Source: CBFIHN01 sp965662575 | GTDB taxonomy: Bacteria > Pseudomonadota > Gammaproteobacteria > Francisellales > CACEW01 | DNA length: 56,736 bases | Direction of reading: 5' to 3' | Assembly (NCBI GenBank): GCA_965662575.1 | Contig: CBFIHN010000005.1 | Location: 1 to 56,736, forward strand | Shown here: positions 24,929-34,364 of the stretch, piece by piece | Layout: each line of letters begins with the position of its first letter | Numbering within the stretch: the first letter of the stretch is position 1 | Made by a program: the position numbers and the translations under genes | The notes under the pieces: generated by a model | Told to the model about the DNA's origin: nothing | What the model saw: only the letters and a program-made list of their open reading frames with translations | Database searches by the model: none

Positions 24929-27202
24929 TCAAGACCTGATGCCCGGGCGGTTCACAGACCAGATGCCGATATTATGTAAGCCTAAAACAAAGCAGTAGTT
25001 TTTAATCGCCTTAAACCGAGTTGGTATATTACTATTACAAGTTATAACCATATGGCCAGTTTGTGAAAATGCACTACCAAAGGGTGTGCGTAGTGCAATA
25101 TTTACCATGGTGTTATAAAGATAGGATTTTCGCTCTAATGTTGATATCGAGATCAAGCCTCCATTACTCGAGACATTGGTATTCGAAATATAGTTTCGAT
25201 CTCCGTAAGGATCATGTTGTTTGGGGTATTTTAGGATATGCTTCCAGACGCCGTGGAAAAATAAATAAGGACCGTCCGTGTTGGTTCCTACTGTAATCAC
25301 TGAGCCATCGCTTGACATTGCTGTGCTTATGATAGCTGTCTTTGGTAAATTACCATCACCCCCTATGGCTTTTGTAATATGGTGCCAAGAGAGATTTCTC
25401 CATACATATTCACCGCTTTCTACAGTGCCAACAGAAATCACCTGGCCATTTGCAGAGATCGCTGTTGTGGTAATGCGGTGATCGCGTAGTTCAGGAATGA
25501 GTGCATATTTACTACCGCTAATGATGACAAAAAAAGCACCTTTTGGTGTGCCAATAATAATGACATTCCCATCGGCGGCTACTGAGACTAATTTATCCTC
25601 GGTCGTTGTGCCATGTACAAGCGGTACATTTAAGTGGTGCCATTCTTTTTTAGCACCTATACCGATGCCAATATAAACGCCATAGTCTCTGGTGGATACA
25701 GCGATTACTTTGCCATCCTTTGATATTGATGAGCCATTGATTTCTGCGTTAGCCGGTAATCCAGCATAGTTCTTGCCGGTGGCATGTATCCATTGATTGT
25801 TTTCCCATAGGTATTCTCCGTCAAGTGTTCCCAAAGCAATCATCTTGCCATTTTGTGATAGTTGGAATGTGCTGATAAATGTATCAGGTGGTAGTTCATG
25901 TTTATCCGGGGTTGTACTGGTTTTAAATTTTATCCAGTGGCCATGGCTATACAAATGGAAGTTATCAGTGTTGCTACCGACGACAATACGTTGCTCATTA
26001 GCAGAAATAAAGGGTCTAGCGTATAGGACGTTGTATCCAATATGATTAAACCTAACCCAGGGTGTTTGTGGGTCTGGGTAATAAAACGTTTTTCCAGTAG
26101 TGTACAGCATCAGGTTTTTATCATTATAGATTAAAACACTTTCAGCGGGTGATCTCAGTTTAAACACAGATGAATTAAGGTTATGCCATCTTATGCCAGC
26201 AAAATACCAATATTGTCCGGTATTTGTGGTAACCGATATCATCGTACCATCTGGAGATACTGCATTGCTGGTAATATCGGTCGTGGTGGGTAATCCTATT
26301 GAGGTTAAGTTACCCCATACGCCATGATAGAAGTTAAAGTCTCCTTGTTCAGTGCCAATATTGATGGTGTTGCCACTAGCAGACATCGCAATATGCGTGA
26401 TATGGGCATCACTTGGTAGTCCGGCATCAGTTACTCGAAAAAATTTGTTATCAGTATCATAGTAATTGAAGTCACCGCTATTCGCCGTGCCAATATTCAT
26501 GGCCTGGCCACTTGTTGATATGGCGGCGGTGGTTATATTTTTATCTTTTAGTGCCTGCGGTTGGGTTTCTTGCCATGTGCCTTTATTCCATTTGAAAATA
26601 GCAGCACCGTTTGTTGTCCCAACAATGATATGTTGCCCATCCGCTGATATGACGACGGTTGTGGCATCGTCCATCGGAAGTTCTTTCCATAGATACTCTG
26701 CTGCTTGTTGATTATACTGGCCAACAAAAACCTTGCCGTTGACAGTGCTGAGGATGGCGTATAGGCCGTTGGTTGATAGCGCTGCGTGCGTAACTTGTGC
26801 CGTTGATGGAAACACAATAGGGTTCAAGGACGTTTGTTCGTTATAATTAGTATAAAGAAAAACTCCTTTGTCTTTAGTCGCAATAATGACGGTATGTCCA
26901 TCACCCGACACGGCCGATGTGCTGATATCTTCGTCTTTTTTGAGTGTTTCTTTTTCTTGATGAGTCCATGACCCATTGTTGCAAATCCATTCCCCATTTG
27001 CTTTGGTACCAATTGAAACGACATCTGCATCTCTTGCACCGGTGAGAGTTGTGATTGTAATATCACTAGGCATGATGGGGCTTTTCTCATTGCAAGTTAA
27101 TTGCTGGTCGCTGTCATTGAGTTTTGTAGAATGAGTATTTTGAGCAAAAGCAATGCTACATAATGAAAATATTGTTAGGTATGTAATGATTATATATTTC
27201 AT
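24929..27202 (-). CDS. Secreted protein of 14-15 beta-propeller-like repeats
   Basis: Not recognised as a named family. The 757-residue product begins with a signal peptide (MKYIIITYLTIFSLCSIAFA, then QNTHS). The rest is a chain of about 14-15 units of 40-50 residues, each built as 'it..aiSadG..i.iGT..g..y.w..g.W' (for example AMSASGNTINIGTEQGDF and AISANGQVISVGTVESGEY). This is the pattern of WD/NHL/SBBP-type beta-propellers, and the number fits two seven-bladed propellers. A C-terminal block with two cysteines (VITCNSN, NYCFVLG) ends the protein, and no anchor is seen. The start has no Shine-Dalgarno sequence (AT-rich). It is divergent from an S24-type regulator gene. An exported binding or host-interaction protein is likely; the ligand is unknown. 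Confidence 0.78.
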   Translation of the reverse strand: MKYIIITYLTIFSLCSIAFAQNTHSTKLNDSDQQLTCNEKSPIMPSDITITTLTGARDADVVSIGTKANGEWICNNGSWTHQEKETLKKDEDISTSAVSGDGHTVIIATKDKGVFLYTNYNEQTSLNPIVFPSTAQVTHAALSTNGLYAILSTVNGKVFVGQYNQQAAEYLWKELPMDDATTVVISADGQHIIVGTTNGAAIFKWNKGTWQETQPQALKDKNITTAAISTSGQAMNIGTANSGDFNYYDTDNKFFRVTDAGLPSDAHITHIAMSASGNTINIGTEQGDFNFYHGVWGNLTSIGLPTTTDITSNAVSPDGTMISVTTNTGQYWYFAGIRWHNLNSSVFKLRSPAESVLIYNDKNLMLYTTGKTFYYPDPQTPWVRFNHIGYNVLYARPFISANEQRIVVGSNTDNFHLYSHGHWIKFKTSTTPDKHELPPDTFISTFQLSQNGKMIALGTLDGEYLWENNQWIHATGKNYAGLPANAEINGSSISKDGKVIAVSTRDYGVYIGIGIGAKKEWHHLNVPLVHGTTTEDKLVSVAADGNVIIIGTPKGAFFVIISGSKYALIPELRDHRITTTAISANGQVISVGTVESGEYVWRNLSWHHITKAIGGDGNLPKTAIISTAMSSDGSVITVGTNTDGPYLFFHGVWKHILKYPKQHDPYGDRNYISNTNVSSNGGLISISTLERKSYLYNTMVNIALRTPFGSAFSQTGHMVITCNSNIPTRFKAIKNYCFVLGLHNIGIWSVNRPGIRS

Positions 27203-27331
27203 TTTAATTTAATATTTTTCGATTTAATTTATATTATCATTTTTAATTATTCATGTAAATTTATATAGATATTTAACTTATTTTTTATTGATATTATTTT
27301 TGTTGTTTCGCCAATTTTTATTTGTTCAAGC

Positions 27332-27359
27332 TTGCAATTTTCTATGGTTGCGGTATACA
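27332..27359 (+). promoter_or_regulatory. Probable sigma-70 promoter of the S24 regulator gene
   Basis: TTGCAA (27332-27337) and TATACA (27354-27359) are 16 bp apart and lie 33 bp before the regulator ATG at 27392. They overlap palindromes CAAGCTTG (27327-27334) and GTATAC (27353-27358), which could be operator sites for autoregulation. The AT-rich gap 27203-27326 is shared with the divergent propeller gene. Confidence 0.4.
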
Positions 27360-27391
27360 TAGGTAATCCTTAGTTTTGAGTTAATCTGGTC

Positions 27392-28054
27392 ATGTCCACT
27401 GAGCAAAGTAAAGCAGAAGTTAGAAGGCATTTCGCACGGCGTTTAAACCACGCTCTAGATTTATATGGTATCGCGCCAAAGCATCACGGCCGCAGTATTG
27501 AGGTTGCCAAGATGTTTGGTTTGACCCAGCGTAATGCAGCGCGCTGGATTAATGGTGAAGTTTACCCGCCTAAAAGTCGGCGACAAGAAATTGCAGATCG
27601 CCTGAAAGTTAGCCATGACTGGCTATCATTTAATCGTGGTGAAACCCGAGTTGAAGATAACCTGAAAAATCCAATTAAAAAGTTGCCAGTGCTTAGCTTC
27701 GAGCAAGCAAAAGACCATGAGCTCATGTTGCAAAATTTTGGTGGTCGTTATTTAAGTATTGAAACGCAAGCAAAGAAAGAGCTGGGCGCTTTTATGCTTA
27801 GTATCTCGGATACAGATCAACCCACAATTTATCCAGGTGGCAGCTTTGCGGTTATTGACCCCAGTGTCCCTATCTACGATGGTGCGAGTATCTTGGCAGT
27901 AATTGGTCAGAAGAAGACGCACGCCAAGCTCTGTGAATATATGGTGGGAGATAATAATCATTTTGTCATCCCTCATGATGGAGATGCTTTAAGAGTCGAT
28001 GACAATGTATCTATTGTCGGCATTGTGCGTGATGCGCAAATTGTGATGGCATAA
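27392..28054 (+). CDS. XRE-type regulator with a C-terminal S24/LexA-like domain
   Basis: The 220-residue protein has a helix-turn-helix near residues 38-68 (VAKMFGLTQRNAARWINGEV) and a phage-repressor-like S24 domain from about residue 95. In that domain YPGGSFAVIDP is the place of the catalytic Ser and HAKLCEYMVG the place of the catalytic Lys. Both residues are present in shape, but the usual Ala-Gly cleavage site is not obvious, so self-cleavage is unproven. Its stop overlaps the plsC start by one base. Being divergent from the secreted propeller gene, it may control it and itself. Confidence 0.78.
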   Translation: MSTEQSKAEVRRHFARRLNHALDLYGIAPKHHGRSIEVAKMFGLTQRNAARWINGEVYPPKSRRQEIADRLKVSHDWLSFNRGETRVEDNLKNPIKKLPVLSFEQAKDHELMLQNFGGRYLSIETQAKKELGAFMLSISDTDQPTIYPGGSFAVIDPSVPIYDGASILAVIGQKKTHAKLCEYMVGDNNHFVIPHDGDALRVDDNVSIVGIVRDAQIVMA

Positions 28055-28767
28055 TGTATAAGCTTTGGTTGTTAATCCGATCATTGACGTTCTACCTTAG
28101 CCTGGCTCTGACTAGTATCATGTGGGTAGGCTTTTTATACTTGCTGATGCCATTTAATGTGCGCTATCGTTTGCGCTTAGCAAGTGCCTGGTGTGGCGTG
28201 AGTGGATTTTTGGCGCGAGTTATTTGCGGTATATCTTATGAGGTTAAGGGCCGAGATAATTTACACAGGTCGGTATTGTATTTTTGTCGTCATGAATCGG
28301 CGTGGGAAACAATTATACTTCCCTGGGTTTTACCCGAGGTTTGTATTGTTTGTAAGCGTGAGTTGCTAATGATACCGATTTTTGGTTGGGGTTTAGCTTT
28401 ACTCAAGCCAATTGCCATTCAGCGTGAACAGAGTTTGCGTGCCTTCAAGCAAGTGGTTGCGCAAGGTAAAGATCGCTTACATCAAGGCTTGTCAGTATTG
28501 GTTTTTCCTGAAGGTACGCGTGTTGCACCTGATGAATTTCCACCATACCATAAAAGTGGTGGTGCATTAGCTAAAGGGACTGGTTTCCCTGTTGTACCCA
28601 TCGTTCACAATGCCGGTCATGTTTGGCGGCGCAATAGTTTGATAAAATATCCGGGGAAAATTACCGTGGTTATTGGTGAGCCAATTGATACCAAAGGCTT
28701 AACATTGGTGCAGTTAAATGAAGCAGTGTATCGTTGGTGCCAGGAAACACGTCAGTATTTGAATTAA
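28054..28767 (+). CDS. plsC: 1-acylglycerol-3-phosphate O-acyltransferase
   Basis: PlsC transfers the second acyl chain to lysophosphatidate in the inner membrane. The 237-residue protein has one N-terminal hydrophobic segment and the acyltransferase motifs H-x4-E in RHESAWETI, the GLALLKPIAIQRE block and FPEGTR. The Glu in place of Asp in the first motif is a known variant. Its ATG shares one base with the regulator's TAA, so it is translationally coupled, an unusual neighbour for plsC. A 115-bp gap without a recognisable gene follows. Confidence 0.92.
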   Translation: MYKLWLLIRSLTFYLSLALTSIMWVGFLYLLMPFNVRYRLRLASAWCGVSGFLARVICGISYEVKGRDNLHRSVLYFCRHESAWETIILPWVLPEVCIVCKRELLMIPIFGWGLALLKPIAIQREQSLRAFKQVVAQGKDRLHQGLSVLVFPEGTRVAPDEFPPYHKSGGALAKGTGFPVVPIVHNAGHVWRRNSLIKYPGKITVVIGEPIDTKGLTLVQLNEAVYRWCQETRQYLN

Positions 28768-28882
28768 TATCCTGTTCATTCACCGTCATATCCTGTGGCT
28801 TGCCGCGGGCACTTTATCTGGAATATGACAGGTAGGGTGGTTTATTTTAGTCAGGCGACAGGCGCTAGAGGTCAGTCAAATC

Positions 28883-30781
28883 ATGATGTTTTACACTGAA
28901 AAATATGAAGTTATTGTGGTCGGTGGTGGCCATGCGGGTACTGAGGCTGCGTTAGCTGCCGCGCGCATGGGGGCAAAAACATTATTGCTCACGCATAATA
29001 TTGACACGATTGGCCAAATGTCGTGCAATCCTGCTATTGGCGGGATAGGCAAGGGACATTTGGTCAAAGAAATCGATGCGTTAGGTGGAGTGATGGCTCG
29101 TGCAGCGGATCTGGCTGCGATTCAATTACGTCGACTGAATGCACGCAAAGGCCCTGCTGTGCGGGCAACACGAGCACAGTCTGACCGTGCCTTGTATAAA
29201 GCCGCCATTCGTTATGCGGTAGAATCACAAGAGAATTTGTCGGTTTTTCAGCAGCCAGTTGATGATTTAATTATTGAGAACCATCGTGTGGTCGGTGTGG
29301 TGACACAGATGGGTCTAAAGTTTGCTGCACCAACGGTTGTGTTGACCGTCGGGACATTTTTAGGGGGTAAAATTCATATAGGTATGTCCAACTTCTCCGG
29401 GGGTAGGGCGGGTGATCCACCGTCAATGGCTTTAGCAAAACGGTTACGTGATTTGCCATTTGCTGTTGGGCGGCTAAAAACGGGGACACCACCACGGATA
29501 GATGCGACAACGGTAGATTTTTCAGCAATGGGTGTGCAGCCTGGTGATGATCCTCGGCCCGTTTTTTCATTTCTAGGTAAGCGCTCGGACCATCCCAAGC
29601 AAGTGCCATGCCATATTACCTATACCAATGAAGCAACCCATCAGATTATTTGTGATAATTTACACCAATCGGCAATGTATGCTGGTCATATTGAGGGTGT
29701 TGGGCCGCGTTATTGTCCCTCCATTGAAGATAAGGTTGTGCGTTTTGCTGATAAAAAGCAGCACCAAATTTTTGTTGAACCCGAAGGATTAAATAGTCGG
29801 GAGCTTTACCCCAATGGCATGTCGACCAGTTTGCCATTTGATATACAATGGCAGTTTATTCGCTCAATTAAAGGCTTTGAACAAGCGCATATCACGCGGC
29901 CTGGCTATGCGATTGAGTATGATTTTTTTGACCCTCGAGGATTAAAAAATTCATTAGAAACACAGTGTATTCAAGGTTTATTTTTTGCCGGGCAAATTAA
30001 TGGGACGACTGGCTATGAAGAAGCCGCAGCGCAAGGTTTGCTGGCAGCAGTGAATGCTGTACGCCAAGTGAATAATCAATCACCTTGGTGTCCTGGACGT
30101 GATCAAGCTTATTTGGGTGTATTGGTTGATGATCTAATTACCTTGGGGACACAAGAGCCTTATCGGATGTTTACGTCGCGTGCGGAATATCGTTTATCAC
30201 TGCGTGAGGATAATGCGGATCAGCGTTTAACACCCATTGGTCGTGAACTTGGCCTGGTTGATGACCAGCGTTGGCGGGCATTTGAGGCAAAATATGAAGC
30301 CGTTGAACAAGAGCGCCAACGCTTACGATCGACCTGGTTGCGGCCGGGTGATCCCGGTGTTGCAGCGTTCTCTGATCGTTTTGCTGAAACCATTCAGCGT
30401 GAGTATAACGGCCTGGATTTATTAAAAAGACCACAGATTAGCTACTATAGTCTGATTGCCATGGATGTTTTTGGGCCGGGGGTTGGCGATGAGCAGGTCG
30501 CTGAGCAAGTTGAAATTTCAGTGAAATATGCTGGCTATATTGCTCGTCAGCAACAAGACATTGAAAAGCATCGTCAACATGAAAATATGTTGTTGCCTGC
30601 TGCGTTTGATTATCACACAGTCAAGGGGCTGTCAGCTGAGGTGCAGCAAAAATTAAATGATGTGCAGCCACAAACCTTGGGTCAAGCGGCACGTATATCT
30701 GGTGTAACGCCGGCAGCGATTTCGCTGCTATTGGTTCACCTAAAAAAGCAGCAATTGAACGGACGCCAAAGTGCCAACTGA
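28883..30781 (+). CDS. mnmG: tRNA uridine-5-carboxymethylaminomethyl(34) synthesis enzyme MnmG
   Basis: MnmG, with MnmE, builds cmnm5U at the wobble position of certain tRNAs, using FAD and methylene-tetrahydrofolate. The 632-residue protein (E. coli 629) shows the FAD-binding VVGGGHAGTEAALAAARMG, the SCNPAIGGIGKGHLVKEID block and the C-terminal helical domain with catalytic-type cysteines. AGAGGTCAG lies before the double ATG. The usual downstream rsmG (gidB) is missing; instead a short MGMT-like gene overlaps its stop. Confidence 0.96.
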   Translation: MMFYTEKYEVIVVGGGHAGTEAALAAARMGAKTLLLTHNIDTIGQMSCNPAIGGIGKGHLVKEIDALGGVMARAADLAAIQLRRLNARKGPAVRATRAQSDRALYKAAIRYAVESQENLSVFQQPVDDLIIENHRVVGVVTQMGLKFAAPTVVLTVGTFLGGKIHIGMSNFSGGRAGDPPSMALAKRLRDLPFAVGRLKTGTPPRIDATTVDFSAMGVQPGDDPRPVFSFLGKRSDHPKQVPCHITYTNEATHQIICDNLHQSAMYAGHIEGVGPRYCPSIEDKVVRFADKKQHQIFVEPEGLNSRELYPNGMSTSLPFDIQWQFIRSIKGFEQAHITRPGYAIEYDFFDPRGLKNSLETQCIQGLFFAGQINGTTGYEEAAAQGLLAAVNAVRQVNNQSPWCPGRDQAYLGVLVDDLITLGTQEPYRMFTSRAEYRLSLREDNADQRLTPIGRELGLVDDQRWRAFEAKYEAVEQERQRLRSTWLRPGDPGVAAFSDRFAETIQREYNGLDLLKRPQISYYSLIAMDVFGPGVGDEQVAEQVEISVKYAGYIARQQQDIEKHRQHENMLLPAAFDYHTVKGLSAEVQQKLNDVQPQTLGQAARISGVTPAAISLLLVHLKKQQLNGRQSAN

Positions 30782-31085
30782 ATTTCAAGCGCGGGTGTAT
30801 GCATTAGTTTGTCAAATACCCCGTGGTAAGGTGACTACCTATAAAGCCATTGCCGATCAATTGGATTGTGGCTCTTGTCAGGCGATTGGGCAAGCGTTAA
30901 AAAATAATCCTTATGCCCCTGAGGTGCCGTGTCATCGTGTGGTGAATAGCGATTTGAGTTTAGGGGGCTTTTGTGGCAAAAAACAAGGACCTGAGGCATT
31001 ACGCAAGAAAACTATGCTGCTTGAGGAGGGGGTGCAGTTTAGCGGTCAGTTTGTTCGTGCTGGTTGCGTAGTTTATCCGACATAG
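30771..31085 (+). CDS. Short MGMT-family protein with the alkyl-acceptor cysteine
   Basis: This 104-residue protein corresponds only to the C-terminal DNA-binding domain of O6-alkylguanine-DNA alkyltransferases: IPRGKVTTYKAIADQL (winged helix), the Arg-finger region QAIGQALKNNP, and PCHRVV with the acceptor Cys. Alkyltransferase-like (ATL) proteins of this size normally have Trp for that Cys, so this is a short form with the Cys kept. It could repair alkylated DNA directly or flag lesions for nucleotide excision repair. The start is GTG and overlaps the end of mnmG by 11 bp, suggesting coupled translation. Confidence 0.85.
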   Translation: MPTEFQARVYALVCQIPRGKVTTYKAIADQLDCGSCQAIGQALKNNPYAPEVPCHRVVNSDLSLGGFCGKKQGPEALRKKTMLLEEGVQFSGQFVRAGCVVYPT

Positions 31086-31110
31086 TGCTATCATACTATT
31101 GCGTCAGCAC

Positions 31111-32556
31111 TTAGTTTTTCCAAGTTAAATCTAATGCTCTTGCCGCTTTCACATCATCCAGTCTTCGGACAGGCTGTGTTAATGGGGCGTCTTTGATTTT
31201 TTGTGCATGAGTCTTTGCTGTAGCCAAGATCTCAGTCATCGCGTCGACAAAACTATCAAGTTCACGTTTGCATTCAGTCTCTGTTGGTTCAATTAACAGG
31301 CACTCTGGTACGATTAGCGGGAAATACATTGTTGGTGCATGTAAGCCGTAGTCGAGTAATGCTTTGCAAAAGTCTACAGCAGTGATGCCGTAGTGCTGAC
31401 GCTCTTTATGCAAAGTAATTAAAAATTCATGGCTTGCGCGGCGGTTTGAGTAGGCGATGGTGAATCCGGCTTTGCGCAATTGCTCCTGCAGATAATTGGC
31501 ATTTAATACGGCGTGTTCTGATGCGCGTTTAAGACCGTTGCCGCCTAGTAATTTACCGTAAGCAAAAGCGCGTAGTAGAATGCCGGTATTGCCCATAAAT
31601 CCTGACATACGCCCGATGGTAGTTGGCAGTGATTGCTCATCAACCCAGTGGTAACCATCCACATCTCGTGCAACAAATGGTACGGGTAAATAATCGATGA
31701 GGCGCTGACCAACAGCCACTGGCCCTGAGCCAGGTCCGCCACCACCATGTGGTGTGGCAAAGGTTTTGTGCAGATTAATATGCATAACGTCAAAGCCCAT
31801 ATCGCCTGGGCGCGCTTTACCCATAATGGCATTGAGATTGGCACCATCATAGTAAAGTAGTGCGCCTGCAGCGTGTACCATAGCAGCAATTTGTTGAATC
31901 TGGCGTTCGAATAAGCCCAAAGTTGAAGGGTTAGTTAGCATAATGCCAGCAGTCTGTGGGCCAAGTGCGGACTGTAGTGCGTTGAGATCAATATCGCCAT
32001 TTTTACCGGTGGCAATTTCACGGACCTGATAGCCACAAACCACCGCTGAAGCTGGATTAGTGCCATGTGCTGCATCAGGGACAATAATTTCACAGCGTGC
32101 GTTATCGCCGCGTGCCTGGTGATAGGCTTTAATCATGGCAACACCGGCAAATTCACCTTGTGCACCGGCCATGGGTGCCAATGAAATCGCTTGCATGCCG
32201 GTTAATTCGGTTAGCATGTGTTGTAATTCATAGAGGCACTGCATGGTCCCTTGACTTTTATCGCGCTGGCAAAACGGATGATGATTTAAAAACCCTGGCA
32301 GAGAGGCAAGTTTATGTGCGGCTCTGGGATTATATTTCATTGTGCATGAGCCTAGCGGATAAAAATTGGTATCGATAGAAAAATTTTTCTGCGATAGTTG
32401 TGTATAGTGGCGAACGACTTCCAGTTCAGATACTGCTGCCATACATGGTGTGTCTTTGCGTAAAAAATCGCTCGGCATATCATCGGCCGGTTTGGCATCA
32501 TAGGGTGCTTGTAGGTAAGCACGGCAATTGGTGCGAGACTTTTCAAAAATTAACAT
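31111..32556 (-). CDS. gcvPB: Glycine dehydrogenase (decarboxylating) subunit 2
   Basis: This is the PLP-binding half of P protein, which decarboxylates glycine and passes aminomethyl to lipoyl-H protein. Its 481 residues include the Schiff-base Lys in DVMHINLHKTFATPHGGGGP, GANLNAIMGKARPGDMG and the start block FYPLGSCTMKYNPR. The ATG at 32556 shares one base with the gcvPA stop and has AAGGAGG 8 nt before it. The gene is the last of gcvT-gcvH-gcvPA-gcvPB. Splitting P protein in two genes is common in Firmicutes and in some gamma-proteobacteria. Confidence 0.95.
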   Translation of the reverse strand: MLIFEKSRTNCRAYLQAPYDAKPADDMPSDFLRKDTPCMAAVSELEVVRHYTQLSQKNFSIDTNFYPLGSCTMKYNPRAAHKLASLPGFLNHHPFCQRDKSQGTMQCLYELQHMLTELTGMQAISLAPMAGAQGEFAGVAMIKAYHQARGDNARCEIIVPDAAHGTNPASAVVCGYQVREIATGKNGDIDLNALQSALGPQTAGIMLTNPSTLGLFERQIQQIAAMVHAAGALLYYDGANLNAIMGKARPGDMGFDVMHINLHKTFATPHGGGGPGSGPVAVGQRLIDYLPVPFVARDVDGYHWVDEQSLPTTIGRMSGFMGNTGILLRAFAYGKLLGGNGLKRASEHAVLNANYLQEQLRKAGFTIAYSNRRASHEFLITLHKERQHYGITAVDFCKALLDYGLHAPTMYFPLIVPECLLIEPTETECKRELDSFVDAMTEILATAKTHAQKIKDAPLTQPVRRLDDVKAARALDLTWKN

Positions 32557-33881
32557 CAAATTGCCTCCTTGAGTGCCTTGGCTAATTGATCATGATCGGC
32601 TTCGTTATGCATTTCTGTCGAGCAAATCAATAAGCAGTTTTCATAGCCATCAAAGTCATTAAGTGCGTAGCCTGCTTGAATATTTTGGTTAGACAGTTTT
32701 TGTAAAATTTGCTGTACATCGCTGGGCAATTGTATAACGAATTCATGGAAAAAGTGGGTGTTGGTTTGTAACGTGACGCCAGAGATTTTTCGCAGCTTTT
32801 GGCTTAAAGCCAAGGCATTTTCGTGAGATTTTAAGGCCACTTGTTTTAAGCCATCAAAACCTAAAAGGCTCATATAGATAGTTGCGGCGGTGACCAATAA
32901 ACCCTGGTTAGTGCAAATGTTAGATGTTGCCTTTGAACGGCGGATATGTTGTTCGCGTGCTTGTAGGGTCAAGCAAAAGCCTGGCTTGCCCTCAATGTCG
33001 GTAGAGCGGCCAACAATACGTCCAGGCATTTGACGTACAATGGCTTGTTTGCAGCACATAAATCCAAAGTAGGGGCCACCACCAGCAAGTGGTACGCCAA
33101 GAGGTTGACCTTCGCCACAGACAATATCCACGCCTTGTTCACCCCAATGCCCTGGGGCCTTTAGCAATGCCATTGCCATCGGATTAACTAAGCCAATAAC
33201 CAGGGCATCTTTCCCATGTGCCCAGTCGGTGAGTTGGTCAACTTTCTGAATATGGCCCAAGAAGTTTGGCTGTACAATGACCGCTGCCGTTATATCTTGA
33301 GTCAATGATTCTGTTTGATTAGCAGGTAGTGTGCTAATCATAATACCTTGGTGTTGTACAATGGTTTGCACGGTCTTTAAATAATTGGGTGCAATAGGTC
33401 CAATAATGGCGATGTGATTTGCTTTAGATTTTTTATTAGCACGAACCGCCATTAAGACAGCTTCAGCAAGCGCAGTGGCACCATCATAAAGCGAAGCATT
33501 GCTTACATCCATTGCCATTAAATTAGCCATCATGGTTTGGTATTCATAGATTACTTGTAATCCACCCTGGCTGGCCTCAGCCTGGTAGGGGGTATAGGCA
33601 GTCATAAATTCACCGCGGCCAACTAAGTCCCAAACTGCGGCTGGAATATGGTGTTGATATGCGCCAGCACCAATAAAATTTAATTGTTGTTCGTCTTTTG
33701 CTGCCAACATTTGCATCAGGCGGGTCAATTTTTGTTCGTTAATCCCCTCTGCTATTTGCATCGACTGTACTTGTTGGTCGAGTGTATTTGGGATTTCATC
33801 AAATAAATCGGCGATGCTGCTAACACCGATGGTGTTTAACATATCTTGGATTTCAGCATCAGTATGGGGGGTAAATGGCAT
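32556..33881 (-). CDS. gcvPA: Glycine dehydrogenase (decarboxylating) subunit 1
   Basis: This is the non-PLP half of the split glycine cleavage P protein, 441 residues. FIGAGAYQHHIPAAVWDLV, YTPYQAEASQGGLQVIYEYQ and the GEGQPLGVPLAGGGPYFGF block are typical. The ATG at 33881 gives a normal family N-terminus (MPFTPHTDAEI); the longer in-frame start at 33935 has no family match. It begins 84 bp after gcvH and is coupled to gcvPB by the one-base overlap. Confidence 0.95.
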   Translation of the reverse strand: MPFTPHTDAEIQDMLNTIGVSSIADLFDEIPNTLDQQVQSMQIAEGINEQKLTRLMQMLAAKDEQQLNFIGAGAYQHHIPAAVWDLVGRGEFMTAYTPYQAEASQGGLQVIYEYQTMMANLMAMDVSNASLYDGATALAEAVLMAVRANKKSKANHIAIIGPIAPNYLKTVQTIVQHQGIMISTLPANQTESLTQDITAAVIVQPNFLGHIQKVDQLTDWAHGKDALVIGLVNPMAMALLKAPGHWGEQGVDIVCGEGQPLGVPLAGGGPYFGFMCCKQAIVRQMPGRIVGRSTDIEGKPGFCLTLQAREQHIRRSKATSNICTNQGLLVTAATIYMSLLGFDGLKQVALKSHENALALSQKLRKISGVTLQTNTHFFHEFVIQLPSDVQQILQKLSNQNIQAGYALNDFDGYENCLLICSTEMHNEADHDQLAKALKEAI

Positions 33882-33965
33882 GTGTCTTCCCGTTGATTGT
33901 CTTGATAAAGAATAAATCCTGTGGCGTGAACTCATGGATTTTTATTGACGGTGCCTTGGCGCCAG

Positions 33966-34352
33966 TTATTGTGCAACCAGCTGACGATAGGCCTCAGCAC
34001 TCAGTAATTTATCTAGTTCAACAGTATCAGATGGTTTCATTTTGCAAACCCAACCCGTTTGGTAAGCATCGTCGTTAATCGCCTGAGGTGAGGAGTCTAG
34101 TGTCTCATTGATGGCAGTCACCTCACCGCTGATAGGCGCATAAACATCCGAAGCTGCCTTAACAGATTCAACAACACCTAGTTCATCACCACTATTAAGT
34201 TGGTTGCCAATCTCAGGTAGTTCGACATACACCAAATCCCCTAATAAACATTGGGCATGGTCAGAGATGCCGACAGTGACGGTACCATCATTATTCTGAC
34301 GGACCCACTCGTGGCTTTCAGTATATTTTAGATTTTGATCAATTGTACTCAT
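33966..34352 (-). CDS. gcvH: Glycine cleavage system H protein
   Basis: This is the lipoyl carrier of the glycine cleavage complex, 128 residues. ESHEWVRQNNDGTVTVGISD is the conserved start, and the lipoyl Lys is in VESVKAASDVYAPISGEV near residue 65. It follows gcvT by 12 bp. It needs lipoylation enzymes that lie outside the window; the Lpd (L protein) gene is at 54411. Confidence 0.97.
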   Translation of the reverse strand: MSTIDQNLKYTESHEWVRQNNDGTVTVGISDHAQCLLGDLVYVELPEIGNQLNSGDELGVVESVKAASDVYAPISGEVTAINETLDSSPQAINDDAYQTGWVCKMKPSDTVELDKLLSAEAYRQLVAQ

Positions 34353-34364
34353 TTTAGGCGCTCC

